NCBI GenBank assembly: GCA_049587755.1
Contig: JBAVEN010000082.1
Coordinates: 1 to 64,000 of the forward strand
Direction: 5' to 3'
Source of the DNA: Bog-375 sp049587755
GTDB taxonomy: Bacteria; Acidobacteriota; Terriglobia; Bryobacterales; Bryobacteraceae
Length of the DNA: 64,000 nt
Part shown: positions 44,773-53,442 of the stretch, in pieces
Layout of the letters: the number at the start of each line of letters is the position of its first letter
How positions within the stretch are numbered: the first letter of the stretch is position 1
Translations under genes and position numbers: made by a program
The notes under the pieces: generated by a model
Databases searched by the model: none
The model's input: only the letters and a program-made list of their open reading frames with translations
What the model was told of the DNA's origin: nothing

Positions 44773-44872
44773 CTATTCCGACTCCGACACTGTCAGCCTC
44801 TCCGCCAGCCTTATCTTCCCTCTTAACTCGATCGTCGCTGAGCTTCGTCCTACAAGAACCTCGAACTCGCCA
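44773..44872 (-). pseudogene. Remnant: C-terminal end of a GH3 beta-glucosidase
   Basis: Read on the minus strand, 33 codons ending at TAG 44773-44775 give GEFEVLVGRSSATIELRGKI, then RLAERLTVSESE. This is a near copy of the C-terminus of the intact GH3 gene at 49791 (GEFDVLVGRSSATIELKGKI). The 5' end breaks off at about 44872, where it abuts a second remnant in the opposite orientation. Confidence 0.85.
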
Positions 44873-45046
44873 GGATCCCCCGGCGGCCCGCCTCTGCCCG
44901 CCAGCTACCGCTACATCGCTGGCGCCCCGTTCGACTGGCGGAGGACATTGTATCGGGCGATTCGCGACCCCAATCAAATGCAGAACATCATGGACGACAT
45001 GATGAAACAGTGCGACGAGATGCAAAAGCAGCAGACGAAAAAGTAG
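44870..45046 (+). pseudogene. Remnant: C-terminal end of the membrane glycosyltransferase-like protein
   Basis: 59 codons to TAG 45044-45046 read PGSPGGPPLPASYRYIAGAP, then FDWRRTLYRAIRDPNQMQNI and MDDMMKQCDEMQKQQTKK. This parallels the last 58 residues of the gene ending at 41362 (PGSPGGPPLPANYRYIGGAP). No start codon or upstream part remains. Protein-level drift shows that the duplication is not recent. Confidence 0.87.
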
Positions 45047-45153
45047 CGGCGCCGAGTTTTAGCGGATCAGTGGCGGATATGTCCCGTCTGTCCCTTCGCC
45101 CTCTGTCCCTTCGCCCTCCTGTAGTGGGCATCCAACAATCGCGGGCCGCGGCC

Positions 45154-48100
45154 CTAGTTGAGTCTGCCAAGGTATTTATCCAGCCACGCCAACACTTCCC
45201 TCGACAATGCGTCCTTCTGCTGGCTAACGCCGTGCGGCGTATCGAAGACCACATGGCGCTTTTCCGCGTTCGGTGTCCCGATCATCCGAAACATCGGCTC
45301 TTGCGCCCGGTCGGGCGAAAAGGTAAAGTCGAACCGGCCATTGACCATCAGCACGGGCTTGGTCAAACGAGGGGCGAAATTCACCTGGTCATCTGCCGGC
45401 AGAGGGGGCGTCAGGAAGAAGCCTCCATCGAGGAAGACGATGGCTTTGAAGCGCGGTTCCAATGCCGCAAAAATGACGCCGTAGGCGGCGCCCCAGCTTG
45501 CTCCCAAATACGCGATTCTGGTCTTGTCGATCTCCGGGCGGGTTTCGAGAAAGTCGATTGTTCGCCCTATTTCCTTGGAGTGCTGGATAACTTGATTCAG
45601 GTCCCCGATGGCTCCGGGCGCAACGAATGTGCCCGAGTGTTCGTAGGTCCCCGTGTAAATCGGGTAGACCAGTGCACGGCCACTCTTGATGACGTAGTCG
45701 ACGTCTTCCATGTCGCCAAGATCCTGGCTGCTGGGCATACTGATCACGCCGGCGCTCGGAAAGAAAAGCACGGTTTGATACGGCGGACGGACGTTCCTCG
45801 GGAGAAAGAGGTAGAGCGGGAGGCGTTCGTCCTCGTGTCCCGCATCGATCGTGATTTTCTCCTTGGTCCAATCGGCTGTGTTCTCCGCGACGCCTTCCGA
45901 TTTCGCGTTCAGCGGCGCATGGTCGTAGGCGTACATGACCCGGTAAGCCTGAAACACTTCGTCCGGGACGGGTCTTGCCTTGGTGAAGTCCCTCACCTGC
46001 CGGACCAGGGGTGCAGCAACCGCGGCCGGGATTGGTCCTAGATTCCGCACACAGCGGAAGCCGTTCAAAGCCGAGCGGTCGAACGGCGGCAGGGCTTCCG
46101 GATCGTATGCCAGATAGGTCTGCGTTCGCCAAGCCCCGCCTAAGATGAAGCGGCGGTCCCCATCGACGGCGTTCCAGCTCCATTCCCTGACATTTCCGCT
46201 CATGTCATAGGTGCCATAGGGACCGACGCCGGGAAATGTCCCAACCGGGACCGGCCCCCGGCCATTAAAGTTGCTTTGATTGATGCGATAAACGACGAAG
46301 TCGGAGGGCGCGGCCTTATACCACTGCAGGATGACGGGCAGGCTCTTGCCGGCAAAGGCCGCATAAGCAGCGGCCTCATACCAGCTCACGCCTGACACGG
46401 GGCAGTCGGCTTGGGTCGGTGGGAAATGGCCGCCCTCCCAGGTGGAGGGCCCCGGACGGCCTGTGGGATCGCGAAACAAGTCCATGGCCTGCCGCCAGGT
46501 CAGTTCCTTGCCGCCGTTGATGAACTTTTCCTTCCAGTACTCAGATTTTCGATAACCGCCCTGATCCACGAACTCCTGATATTGGCGGTTGGTCACTTCA
46601 AACCGATCGATGTCAAACGGCGGAAGCTCGTGCTCCAGCCATCCGAGGAAATCAATCATCTCCCCGGAGTCGCCGCCCGGCACGGGAACCATGCCGACAG
46701 GTGTTCCCTCAGCGGGCAACGCGAACCGCATGTTGTCCTTTGTCTCCGGCGCTGCGACGAATTCCGGTGCGCCCGGTCGGGAGACCCTCCAACGAAAGTA
46801 TCCGTTGGGGATACGCACCCTCGTGAGGGGAGTCGCGCCCAAAGAAAACCAGGCGCCCGGCGTGACATAATCCTGAATCTCCACCTTCGATCCGGCGGGC
46901 ACCGACTGGGCGGAAATGAGGCGGGTCGAGGACTGCGCAAGTTGCGCGAGCGCTGGATCGCCTGGCAGAACCCGCTCTGCCCTGCGCAACAGGAGGAACG
47001 CGGCGAGAGGCTGTTTCGAGACCAGCCGGGAGATCTCCGGGATCGCCTGCTCGCGCACCCAGTGCCGTTGCTCCGAGCGCTGGTAGAACAACACTCCTGC
47101 GGCTGCGAGCAAGAGAAGGATCACCACTGCGGGAATGGCATATATCGGCCGCAGCAGGGAACGCACGCCCTGCAAAGACGGAGCGGCGAGCCGGCCGGCA
47201 AGCGCGGACAACTCCTGGGACACGTCGAACGCGGACTGGCAGCGTTTGGACGGGTCTTTTTCCAGGAGTTTCTCCACCAGCCTGTCCAGGCTGGCTGGAA
47301 TTCCAGCGCGCTCCTGAGACGGCGCAGGTGTCGCAGCAGGAGAGCCGCTCGAGAGCATCTGTCCCAGCGACGCTCCCGGAAACGGAAGCCTCCCGGCGGC
47401 CATTTCGTAGAGAACCAAGCCTAGTGAGAACAGGTCCGTGGCACTAGTGGGCTCCCGGCCCTCCACCTGTTCGGGAGCCATATAGGCGGGCGTGCCCATG
47501 ATCGCGCGGCTCTCGGTAATGCCAGATTCGGACAGCATCTTGGCGAGCCCAAAATCCAACACTTTTACGCCGTGGCGGGTGAGCATGACGTTGGACGGTT
47601 TCAAGTCGCGATGCACGATTCCGCGCGCATGCGCCTCCGCCAGCGCGCTTGCAATCTGTGCTCCATAGCGCGCCACGACTTCAGTGGCCAGTGGGCCTCT
47701 CTTGATTTCCGCTGCCAGAGTGGAGCCTTCGATGAGCTCCATGACCAGGTAGTTTGGGCCGACGTCGTAGAGCGTGCAAACGTGGGGATGGTTTAGCGTG
47801 GAAATCGCCCGAGCTTCGAGTTGAAATCGTTCGCTATAGCGTTCGGACGCAATCTTGATGGCAACCACGCGCCCCAATCGCGTATCGACGGCGCGGTAGA
47901 CGGTTCCCATGCCTCCGGCACCGATCTGGGCTTCGATCTTATAAGGACCGAGCTGCGCTCCCGCGGAAACGACGGTTCGCGTAGGCTCGGTCAGGAAGCC
48001 TTCGAGCGGCTGGAAAATCTGACTACCGGATTCCACTTCCAGCATTCGTTCCACGCGGGAGCGGATTTCGGGATCTGTACACGCCAGCAGGGCCGCGCGC

Positions 48101-48168
48101 TCGTTGGGATTACGCTGCTGCGCCGCGTGGTATAGATCTTCGATTTGGCGGAATTGCTCCGGTGTCAT
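45154..48168 (-). CDS. Ser/Thr protein kinase - FGE/SUMF1 - alpha/beta hydrolase fusion
   Basis: 1004 aa. After a 70-residue helical head comes a PASTA-less bacterial kinase domain: glycine loop GAGGMG (83-88), Lys105, HRDLKPSN (186-193) and DFG (205-207). A membrane helix follows at about 343-362, then a formylglycine-generating-enzyme-like sulfatase-modifying domain (about 495-710; GTYDMSGNVREWSW, FILGGAWR). The protein ends in a dienelactone-hydrolase-type alpha/beta hydrolase, with nucleophile Ser891 in GASWG, Asp947 in GRFDF and His979 in DTPHG. Kinase inside and two enzyme-like domains outside suggest a receptor-type signalling protein. It is complete, and an ECF sigma factor gene lies 0.9 kb upstream. 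Confidence 0.9.
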   Translation of the reverse strand: MTPEQFRQIEDLYHAAQQRNPNERAALLACTDPEIRSRVERMLEVESGSQIFQPLEGFLTEPTRTVVSAGAQLGPYKIEAQIGAGGMGTVYRAVDTRLGRVVAIKIASERYSERFQLEARAISTLNHPHVCTLYDVGPNYLVMELIEGSTLAAEIKRGPLATEVVARYGAQIASALAEAHARGIVHRDLKPSNVMLTRHGVKVLDFGLAKMLSESGITESRAIMGTPAYMAPEQVEGREPTSATDLFSLGLVLYEMAAGRLPFPGASLGQMLSSGSPAATPAPSQERAGIPASLDRLVEKLLEKDPSKRCQSAFDVSQELSALAGRLAAPSLQGVRSLLRPIYAIPAVVILLLLAAAGVLFYQRSEQRHWVREQAIPEISRLVSKQPLAAFLLLRRAERVLPGDPALAQLAQSSTRLISAQSVPAGSKVEIQDYVTPGAWFSLGATPLTRVRIPNGYFRWRVSRPGAPEFVAAPETKDNMRFALPAEGTPVGMVPVPGGDSGEMIDFLGWLEHELPPFDIDRFEVTNRQYQEFVDQGGYRKSEYWKEKFINGGKELTWRQAMDLFRDPTGRPGPSTWEGGHFPPTQADCPVSGVSWYEAAAYAAFAGKSLPVILQWYKAAPSDFVVYRINQSNFNGRGPVPVGTFPGVGPYGTYDMSGNVREWSWNAVDGDRRFILGGAWRTQTYLAYDPEALPPFDRSALNGFRCVRNLGPIPAAVAAPLVRQVRDFTKARPVPDEVFQAYRVMYAYDHAPLNAKSEGVAENTADWTKEKITIDAGHEDERLPLYLFLPRNVRPPYQTVLFFPSAGVISMPSSQDLGDMEDVDYVIKSGRALVYPIYTGTYEHSGTFVAPGAIGDLNQVIQHSKEIGRTIDFLETRPEIDKTRIAYLGASWGAAYGVIFAALEPRFKAIVFLDGGFFLTPPLPADDQVNFAPRLTKPVLMVNGRFDFTFSPDRAQEPMFRMIGTPNAEKRHVVFDTPHGVSQQKDALSREVLAWLDKYLGRLN

Positions 48169-48250
48169 ACTCGCCGCGTCGCTCGATGATTCCTACATCC
48201 TACGCCATTCCCGACCAGCCAGTTGTGAGTGGCCACAGTCGGCAAACACG

Positions 48251-48280
48251 AAAAAGGGCCAGAGCCTCGCGCTCTGGCCC
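48251..48280 (-). terminator. Intrinsic terminator of the small exported protein gene
   Basis: A perfect 10-bp stem GGGCCAGAGC/GCTCTGGCCC with loop GCGAG (minus strand) is followed by TTTTT. It lies 20 bases after the stop at 48300. Confidence 0.9.
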
Positions 48281-48299
48281 CGGTTGACTCCGAAGCACA

Positions 48300-48746
48300 T
48301 TACCGCGTCGGAACGGTCGCAGCGATGGGAATCATCTGTGCGGCTTCCCGCTCTTCGGTAGCGGTCCCGTGCTTAGGTGTGTGCGGCGCATAATAGAGAA
48401 CCACGCCGATATCCGGCAGGCGAATCTCGCGCACCGTGCTGCCGGTCTTGCCGTTGTCGATCACCAACTCGGCTGGGCCGGCCACTGCCGGATCGTGACT
48501 CTGGGGCAGCACCGTGGCCACCACTTTTCCGTTTTCCCTTACTTGCAGCATGTTGCCGGTTCTCAAGCCCTGCAGGTTGAAGGTGTAGTCGCCCGCCTGC
48601 AAGGTCGCTGTACCCCAGCGGACTTCAGACGGGAGGGAGAATTTCCCTTGGAACGATTGTGCGCTCGCAGCTGCGACGCCCAGGCCGAATAACAGAACCC
48701 CCAGCGCCAGGGTGCGGAGCAGCGTGTTGTTTCGATTCGATGTCAT
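48300..48746 (-). CDS. Small exported protein, unknown function
   Basis: 148 aa. A signal peptide (LLRTLALGVLLFGLGVAAASAQ) precedes a beta-rich domain: FSLPSEVRWGTATLQAGDYT, LQVRENGKVVATVLP and IRLPDIGVVLYYAP. Proteins with this PSEVRWG...LPAGDYTF layout are frequent in acidobacteria and have no assigned role. An AAGGAGG site stands six bases before the ATG at 48746, and a strong terminator follows, so it is a monocistronic unit with a conventional leader. Confidence 0.82.
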   Translation of the reverse strand: MTSNRNNTLLRTLALGVLLFGLGVAAASAQSFQGKFSLPSEVRWGTATLQAGDYTFNLQGLRTGNMLQVRENGKVVATVLPQSHDPAVAGPAELVIDNGKTGSTVREIRLPDIGVVLYYAPHTPKHGTATEEREAAQMIPIAATVPTR

Positions 48747-49062
48747 GACGAACCTCCTTAATGTTCGTTGTTGGCCAACCCTCAAGTTGCCTTCACCCTG
48801 ATATGCGCAAACCCGTTCCTGAAAGGGTCAACCGCAGCCAAAATAGTTCGGCAGTCAGCCGAGAGATCCGCCGCTATCCGCGCCCGAAGTGATGGAGCAG
48901 GCGCGGACTCCATCCGCCTGGACCGCGAACCCGGCATTACCTGGATGTCAATCCGGCGATCAACGAGTTTGATTCAAGTGCAGTCGAGCAGCAGGGTAGA
49001 TCGGTTCGTGGGTAGACGGTTTAACGAAGAGATGCCGCGGCAAGGCATTGGCTAGCGCCGTT
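48747..49062. other. Intergenic region, no gene supported
   Basis: It contains the ribosome-binding site of the exported protein gene at its left end and no frame with family features. A short TGCCGCGGCA palindrome lies near 49033. A promoter for the minus-strand exported protein gene must lie in the left part, but I see no convincing -35/-10 pair. Confidence 0.4.
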
Positions 49063-49626
49063 CTACCGAGACAGCTCGTGCTTTAGCCAAGCGCGGGCTA
49101 ATTTCCAGTCGCGCTTGACGCTTTCCGAGGAGATCTTCAGCACCTCGGCGGTTTCCTTCACGCTCAGGCCACCGAAAAAGCGCAGTTCCACCACTTTGAC
49201 TTTGCGGGCATCGAATCGCGCCAACGATTCGAGCGCCTCGTCCAGATCCACCAGCCGGCTGTCCAGTTCGGGTAGGGCATCGATGGATTCGTTTAGATCC
49301 AGTCGCACCACTCCTCCTCCGCGCTTGCGGGACCCGCGGGCCCGCGCTGCATCCACCAGGATGCGCCGCATAATCTGGGCAGAGATGGCGAAGAAATGGG
49401 CCCGGTCCTGCCATTGTACGCCGGTGACATCCACCAGACGCAGGAATGCCTCGTTGACCAGGGCAGTCGCTTGCAACGTGTTCCCTGGTTGTTCCCTCCG
49501 CATGTAGCCCCTGGCCATGCGGCGCAGTTCTCCGTAAACCAGCGGCATCAACTGCTCCAGCGCTGCGCGGTCGCCGCCGCACCAGGCGCGAAGTAAACGC
49601 GTGACCTGCGCCGTTTGAGAATCCAC
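49063..49626 (-). CDS. ECF-type sigma factor of the kinase-associated group
   Basis: 187 aa. QVTRLLRAWCGGDRAALEQLMPLVYGELRRMA is the start of region 2, with QATALVNEAFLRL and HFFAISAQIMRRILVDAARA following, and region 4 ends VKETAEVLKISSESVKRDW. This pattern (L..LVY.ELRR.A) belongs to the ECF group repeatedly found next to Ser/Thr kinase genes in acidobacteria and planctomycetes (ECF43-like). Such factors are thought to be controlled by phosphorylation rather than by an anti-sigma factor. None is encoded here, and the kinase fusion is 0.9 kb downstream. Confidence 0.9.
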   Translation of the reverse strand: MDSQTAQVTRLLRAWCGGDRAALEQLMPLVYGELRRMARGYMRREQPGNTLQATALVNEAFLRLVDVTGVQWQDRAHFFAISAQIMRRILVDAARARGSRKRGGGVVRLDLNESIDALPELDSRLVDLDEALESLARFDARKVKVVELRFFGGLSVKETAEVLKISSESVKRDWKLARAWLKHELSR

Positions 49627-49655
49627 TTATCGGAATTATAGCCCCGGTTTGCAAG

Positions 49656-49749
49656 GCAACGCGGTAAGCAACGCGGTGACAAGCAACGCGGTGACAGACA
49701 AGCAACGCGGTGACGACAAGCAACGCGGTGACAGCAACGCGGTGACAGA
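49656..49749. repeat. Tandem repeat, six copies of GCAACGCGGTGACA-type unit
   Basis: Six GCAACGCGGT cores, separated by 4 to 9 bases made from GACA, AGACAA or similar, lie between the GH3 3' end and the sigma factor start (30 bases from it). Unit lengths vary (about 13-19 bases), so it is not a CRISPR array. It could be a set of protein-binding sites upstream of the sigma gene or a simple minisatellite. Confidence 0.85.
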
Positions 49750-49790
49750 CGGGACGTTTCACGAAACCGCGCCAGGACTCTGCGCGATCT

Positions 49791-52460
49791 CTACTCCGCC
49801 GCCGCCACCGTCAGCGGCGCACCAAGGTGAATCTTCCCTTTCAGCTCGATCGTCGCTGAGCTTCGTCCTACAAGAACGTCGAACTCGCCGGGATCGGCGC
49901 GCCATAACTTGCCTTTCACATCGTAATAAGTGAACGCCCGGGGCTCGAGCGCGATGCTTACTTGCTTTGTCTCGCCTGGCTTCAGCTCGACTTTCGCAAA
50001 TCCCTTCAGTTCCTTGGGCGGGCGTGGAACGGAGGCGTGGCTGTCGCCGATATAAAGCTGCGCCACTTCGGCACCGGCGCGCTTGCCGGTGTTGGTCACT
50101 TCGAACGTCACTTCATACATACCGTCCTTGGCGCCCGGCTTGATTGCGAGCTTGCCGTAGCGGAAGGTGGTGTAGGACAAGCCCTGGCCGAAAGCAAACG
50201 CCGGCGTCACGCCGTTGTGTTCGTAGCCGCGATAGCCCACAAACACGCCGTTGCGATACACCACGCGGCGCGTGCCGGGATCGGGATAGTAGCTGTCGTG
50301 CGCCGGGTTATCCTCCCAGCGCTTCTCGATGCTGATGGGCAGGCGCCCGGAGGGGTTCACATCGCCGAGCAGGATCTCCGCCAGCGCCGTGCCGCCCGCC
50401 TGGCCGGGATACCAGGCGTAGATCAAGCCCGGCACGCGGTCCAGCCAGCCGTGCACGTCCACGCCGCCGCCGGCCGTAATCACCACCACCGTCTTCTTGT
50501 TGATAGCGGAGATCTCGCGGATCAGCTCATCCTGCCCAATAGGCAACTGGAAGGTGCGGTCACCGCCTTCGCTCTCATTGCTGTCGTTGAAGCCCACTGC
50601 CAGCACCACCACGTCCGCCTTCGCCGCCATCGCCTTGGCCACGGGATCCACCAGGCTCGCCTGCGGCGCGATGCCTACTCGCACCACGTCGCCATGAAAG
50701 TTGAAGCCGCCTTGATACTTCTCGAAGACCACTTGGTGCGGCCCGGCGGCGAGATCGAGCGTCGCCTGGTCCACCATCGCCTTGCGCACCGTCCAGCCAT
50801 CCAGAATCGGCTTGCCATCCAGGTAAAGCCGGTAGCCGCCCACGGCATCGGTCGGCGATTCGGCGAAAACCTCGTAGACACCGGCGGTCTTGGCGGTGTA
50901 GTAGCCGCTCCAGCGCATCGACGTGGCTTTGTGCGGGTGGCTCAGCAGCGCGGCAAAGTCCGCGCCGGTCGCCAAATCGGCCATCGCGAAGGCTGGAGCG
51001 ACGTTGATGTGCCGGGCTATGCGTGTCTCGGACGGCGCGCCGGAGAGATCCTGGTTGGCGAAGATTTCCATCTTCAGGCCGGCCTCCCCGCCGCCAGCTT
51101 CGGTGGTGAACTCGGTGCTATTGGCGATCCGGCCCCGATCCGGCAGGCCGGGGTTCCACAACACGTTGGCTCTCGCGCCCAGCTTGTCCGTCAACCCTTC
51201 CAGAAAACTGACCGCGGCAAACGGCTTCACACCGGCGCTGCCGCCTGCGTTCGGCACCGCCGGATACGCGCCTGGGCCGATCAGCGCGATGGTCTTGTCG
51301 GTGCCGGCATCGATCGGCAGCAGGTTGCCTTCGTTTTTCAGTAGCACCATGGATTCGCGCGCGGCCTGAAGCGCCACCTGCGCGCCGGTGAAACTGTACC
51401 GCGGAATCGTCAGGTCCGTCTGCTCCCGGTCGAGCCAGCCGAAACGGACCGCCACGCGCAGAATGCGGCGCACCTTGTCGTCAATGGTGGCCATCGAGAC
51501 CTGCCCCTTTTCGATCGCCGGCAGCAGGGTGGCGCGGTTCATGTGGTCGCCGGCGGGCATCTCTAGGTCCAACCCGCCGTTGGCCGCCGCTACCCCGTCG
51601 TAGGTGGCCCACCAGTCGGACATCATGATGCCGTCGAAGCCCCAGGTCTGCTTGGCAATTTCGGTGTTGAGGCGCGAACTCTCGGTGAGGCGCTGGCCAT
51701 TGGTGAGGTTGTAGGAATCCATCACGGCGCCGGCGTGCGCGCGTTTTACGGCGGCCTCGAAGATGGGCAGGTAGATCTCGCGCATGGCGCGTTCGTCGAT
51801 GATGGCATCTACGTTGTGGCGGTCGAACTCCGAATTGTTGCCCATGAAGTGCTTGATGGTCGCCGATACGCCCAGCTTCTGCATGCCCTCGATGTAGCTG
51901 ACGGCGATGCGCCCGCCTAGAAACGGGTCCTCGCCGAAGTATTCGAAGTTGCGCCCGTTCATGGGCGCGACGTAGATATTGACGCCCGGACCGAGCATGA
52001 AGTGAACGCCGCGCGCGCGGGCATCGGCGGCGATGGCGCCGCCCACGCGCTCCGCCAGCGCCGGGTTCCACGTGGCCGCCAGGGCGATTCCGCCTGCCAT
52101 CGTGGTGGCCGGTCCGTCGTTGCGCGCGCCCATCGGCCCGTCCGACGTCTTCAGCTTCGGCAGCCCGAGCCGCGGGATGGCTCGGATATAGAAGCCGTCC
52201 ACTCCTCCGATCAGGTCGATCTTCTCTTCGGTCGTCATCCGCTTCAGGATGTCGGAGACCCGCTTCTCGGTGTCGGAGACCCGCTTCTCGGTGTCGGAGA
52301 CCCGCTTCTCGGTGTCGGAGACCCGCCTCTCGGTGTCGGAGACCCGCTTCTCGGTGTCGGAGACCCGCTTCTCATCGGCCGCAGCAGCGGCCATCAGGGG
52401 CGCGGCGAACAAGGCCGCACAAAGCAAACCGGCAAGCTCGTAAGGAATGGCAGGAATCAT
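49791..52460 (-). CDS. Secreted GH3 beta-glucosidase with PA14 insert and heptad-repeat N-terminus
   Basis: 889 aa. A signal peptide is followed by six copies of a seven-residue repeat (EKRVSDT) and then the GH3 TIM barrel: LKTSDGPMGARN, ATIKHFMGNNSE, and the nucleophile Asp in GIMMSDWWATYDG. The (alpha/beta)6 sandwich contains a PA14 domain (about residues 450-590; SGYYTAKTAGVYEVFAES). A fibronectin-III-like domain (VTFEVTNTGKRAGAEVAQLY) closes the protein. It should release glucose or similar sugars from beta-glycosides in the periplasm or outside. PA14 inserts often bind sugars near the active site. A fragment of its 3' end is duplicated at 44773. Confidence 0.93.
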   Translation of the reverse strand: MIPAIPYELAGLLCAALFAAPLMAAAAADEKRVSDTEKRVSDTERRVSDTEKRVSDTEKRVSDTEKRVSDILKRMTTEEKIDLIGGVDGFYIRAIPRLGLPKLKTSDGPMGARNDGPATTMAGGIALAATWNPALAERVGGAIAADARARGVHFMLGPGVNIYVAPMNGRNFEYFGEDPFLGGRIAVSYIEGMQKLGVSATIKHFMGNNSEFDRHNVDAIIDERAMREIYLPIFEAAVKRAHAGAVMDSYNLTNGQRLTESSRLNTEIAKQTWGFDGIMMSDWWATYDGVAAANGGLDLEMPAGDHMNRATLLPAIEKGQVSMATIDDKVRRILRVAVRFGWLDREQTDLTIPRYSFTGAQVALQAARESMVLLKNEGNLLPIDAGTDKTIALIGPGAYPAVPNAGGSAGVKPFAAVSFLEGLTDKLGARANVLWNPGLPDRGRIANSTEFTTEAGGGEAGLKMEIFANQDLSGAPSETRIARHINVAPAFAMADLATGADFAALLSHPHKATSMRWSGYYTAKTAGVYEVFAESPTDAVGGYRLYLDGKPILDGWTVRKAMVDQATLDLAAGPHQVVFEKYQGGFNFHGDVVRVGIAPQASLVDPVAKAMAAKADVVVLAVGFNDSNESEGGDRTFQLPIGQDELIREISAINKKTVVVITAGGGVDVHGWLDRVPGLIYAWYPGQAGGTALAEILLGDVNPSGRLPISIEKRWEDNPAHDSYYPDPGTRRVVYRNGVFVGYRGYEHNGVTPAFAFGQGLSYTTFRYGKLAIKPGAKDGMYEVTFEVTNTGKRAGAEVAQLYIGDSHASVPRPPKELKGFAKVELKPGETKQVSIALEPRAFTYYDVKGKLWRADPGEFDVLVGRSSATIELKGKIHLGAPLTVAAAE
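52249..52374. repeat. 21-bp minisatellite inside the GH3 gene
   Basis: Six near-identical 21-bp units (GTCGGAGACCCGCTTCTCGG plus one base) encode the heptads. Most units are identical at the DNA level, with one C/T change in the fourth, which indicates recent expansion. The unit length keeps the frame and a seven-residue coiled-coil period. Confidence 0.9.
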
Positions 52461-52537
52461 GGCTTGACCTTCTGTTGGAACGCGTCGCTGAACCGCAGCA
52501 TAACACCGTTCGTCGCTTGGACCCTCCGGCGCTATCG

Positions 52538-52543
52538 TAAGAT
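52538..52543 (+). promoter_or_regulatory. -10 hexamer TAAGAT, leaderless, for the exported protein at 52550
   Basis: TAAGAT is followed by GGTCTC and then the ATG. An overlapping TATCGT (52533-52538) is an alternative -10 with an 11-base gap. No Shine-Dalgarno is visible. Confidence 0.45.
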
Positions 52544-52549
52544 GGTCTC

Positions 52550-53146
52550 ATGGTGCGGGTCTTCCAGGTGGGTGTCATGGTGTCCACTCTGCTGCTCGGC
52601 GTGGCGCCGGCGCAGGTCATCGAATTCGAGTCGAACGGTCTGCGCTATCAAACCCTCACGCGGTCCGGGCTGACCATCATGTTCGCCCATCTTCCCAGGC
52701 ACCTGCACGAGTATTCCATCATTCAGGTGGACATCTCCAACGGCTCAGCCGGGCCGTATGTGATCCGCCCGGAAGACTTCAGCATTGAATATGCCGACGG
52801 TGCCGTCGTGCATGGCGCCCCCGCGCACGAGATCATCCAGATGCTGATGCAGAAGGGAAGCGGCGGCGACGTCGTCAAGCTCGTCACCACTTATGAAGCG
52901 GGCGTTTACGGCAACCCGCACTTCAGGTCCACCAACGGCTACGAAACCCGCCGCGAGGCCGCATTGGCGGTCAGCTCCACCCGGTTGCGTGCCGCGGCCG
53001 CCGCCAGCGCTCTTGCCCTGGTGCAAACCCGCCTGGCCCCGGGCGAGAGCACCGATGGCGCCGTCTTCTTTGCCGAAACCAAGGCGCTCGGCGGCAAGCT
53101 CGTGGTCCGGACCAACACGGACGTCTTCCAGTTCAGCGCGGAATAA
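52550..53146 (+). CDS. Hypothetical exported protein, 198 aa
   Basis: The first 22 residues form a signal peptide (VGVMVSTLLLGVAPAQ). A mature beta-rich region follows: YSIIQVDISNGSAGPYVIRP and EDFSIEYADG. This has the look of an Ig-like accessory domain in which other acidobacterial exported proteins discuss residue composition changes (GSAGPYVIRPEDF). The C-terminal part (LALVQTRLAPGESTDGAVFF) continues the sandwich. No enzyme motif is present. It is divergent from the GH3 gene across 89 bp. Function unknown. Confidence 0.72.
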   Translation: MVRVFQVGVMVSTLLLGVAPAQVIEFESNGLRYQTLTRSGLTIMFAHLPRHLHEYSIIQVDISNGSAGPYVIRPEDFSIEYADGAVVHGAPAHEIIQMLMQKGSGGDVVKLVTTYEAGVYGNPHFRSTNGYETRREAALAVSSTRLRAAAAASALALVQTRLAPGESTDGAVFFAETKALGGKLVVRTNTDVFQFSAE

Positions 53147-53159
53147 ATAGCATTGTGGG

Positions 53160-53211
53160 GCGGTTGGTAATCAGCGCACCGATTTTCAATCGGCACCGAA
53201 GCGCCAACCGC
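53160..53211. other. Extended two-stem hairpin after the exported protein gene
   Basis: The outer stem GCGGTTGG/CCAACCGC (53160-53167 and 53204-53211) encloses GCGC/GCGC and an inner CCGATT/AATCGG stem. It starts 13 bases after the stop at 53146. No T-run follows, so it may act as an RNA 3'-end stabiliser or a Rho-independent-like pause. It does not fit a tRNA cloverleaf. Confidence 0.5.
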
Positions 53212-53442
53212 TGCGGATTAGGCGTGAATCGCAATCACCGGCCTCACAACAATTCTTGCGATTTTAGTTTCAGTTGTTTACAGGCGAGGCGACGATCCAC
53301 TTCCGGGGTAGCACCGATATCGTGTGAGTGAGAGGGAATTCGGTGCCCATCTTTCTTACCTGGCAGTTCCTGACCGCCTTCCAAACCGGCCTACCCGCTC
53401 CGCTGGAGCGTTCTCTTCCCACACCGCCGCATTCCCTCGGGT

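Noticed and set aside
49656..49749. CRISPR array
   Set aside because: The intervals between cores are 4-9 bases, far too short for spacers, and no cas genes are present.
49962..51344. 460-codon plus-strand frame opposite the GH3 gene
   Set aside because: Composition (Ala, His, Arg, Val) and lack of motifs mark it as a shadow of the GC-rich GH3 coding sequence.
53160..53211. tRNA-like structure
   Set aside because: Two nested stems only, with no T-loop or anticodon arm pattern; kept only as a hairpin.
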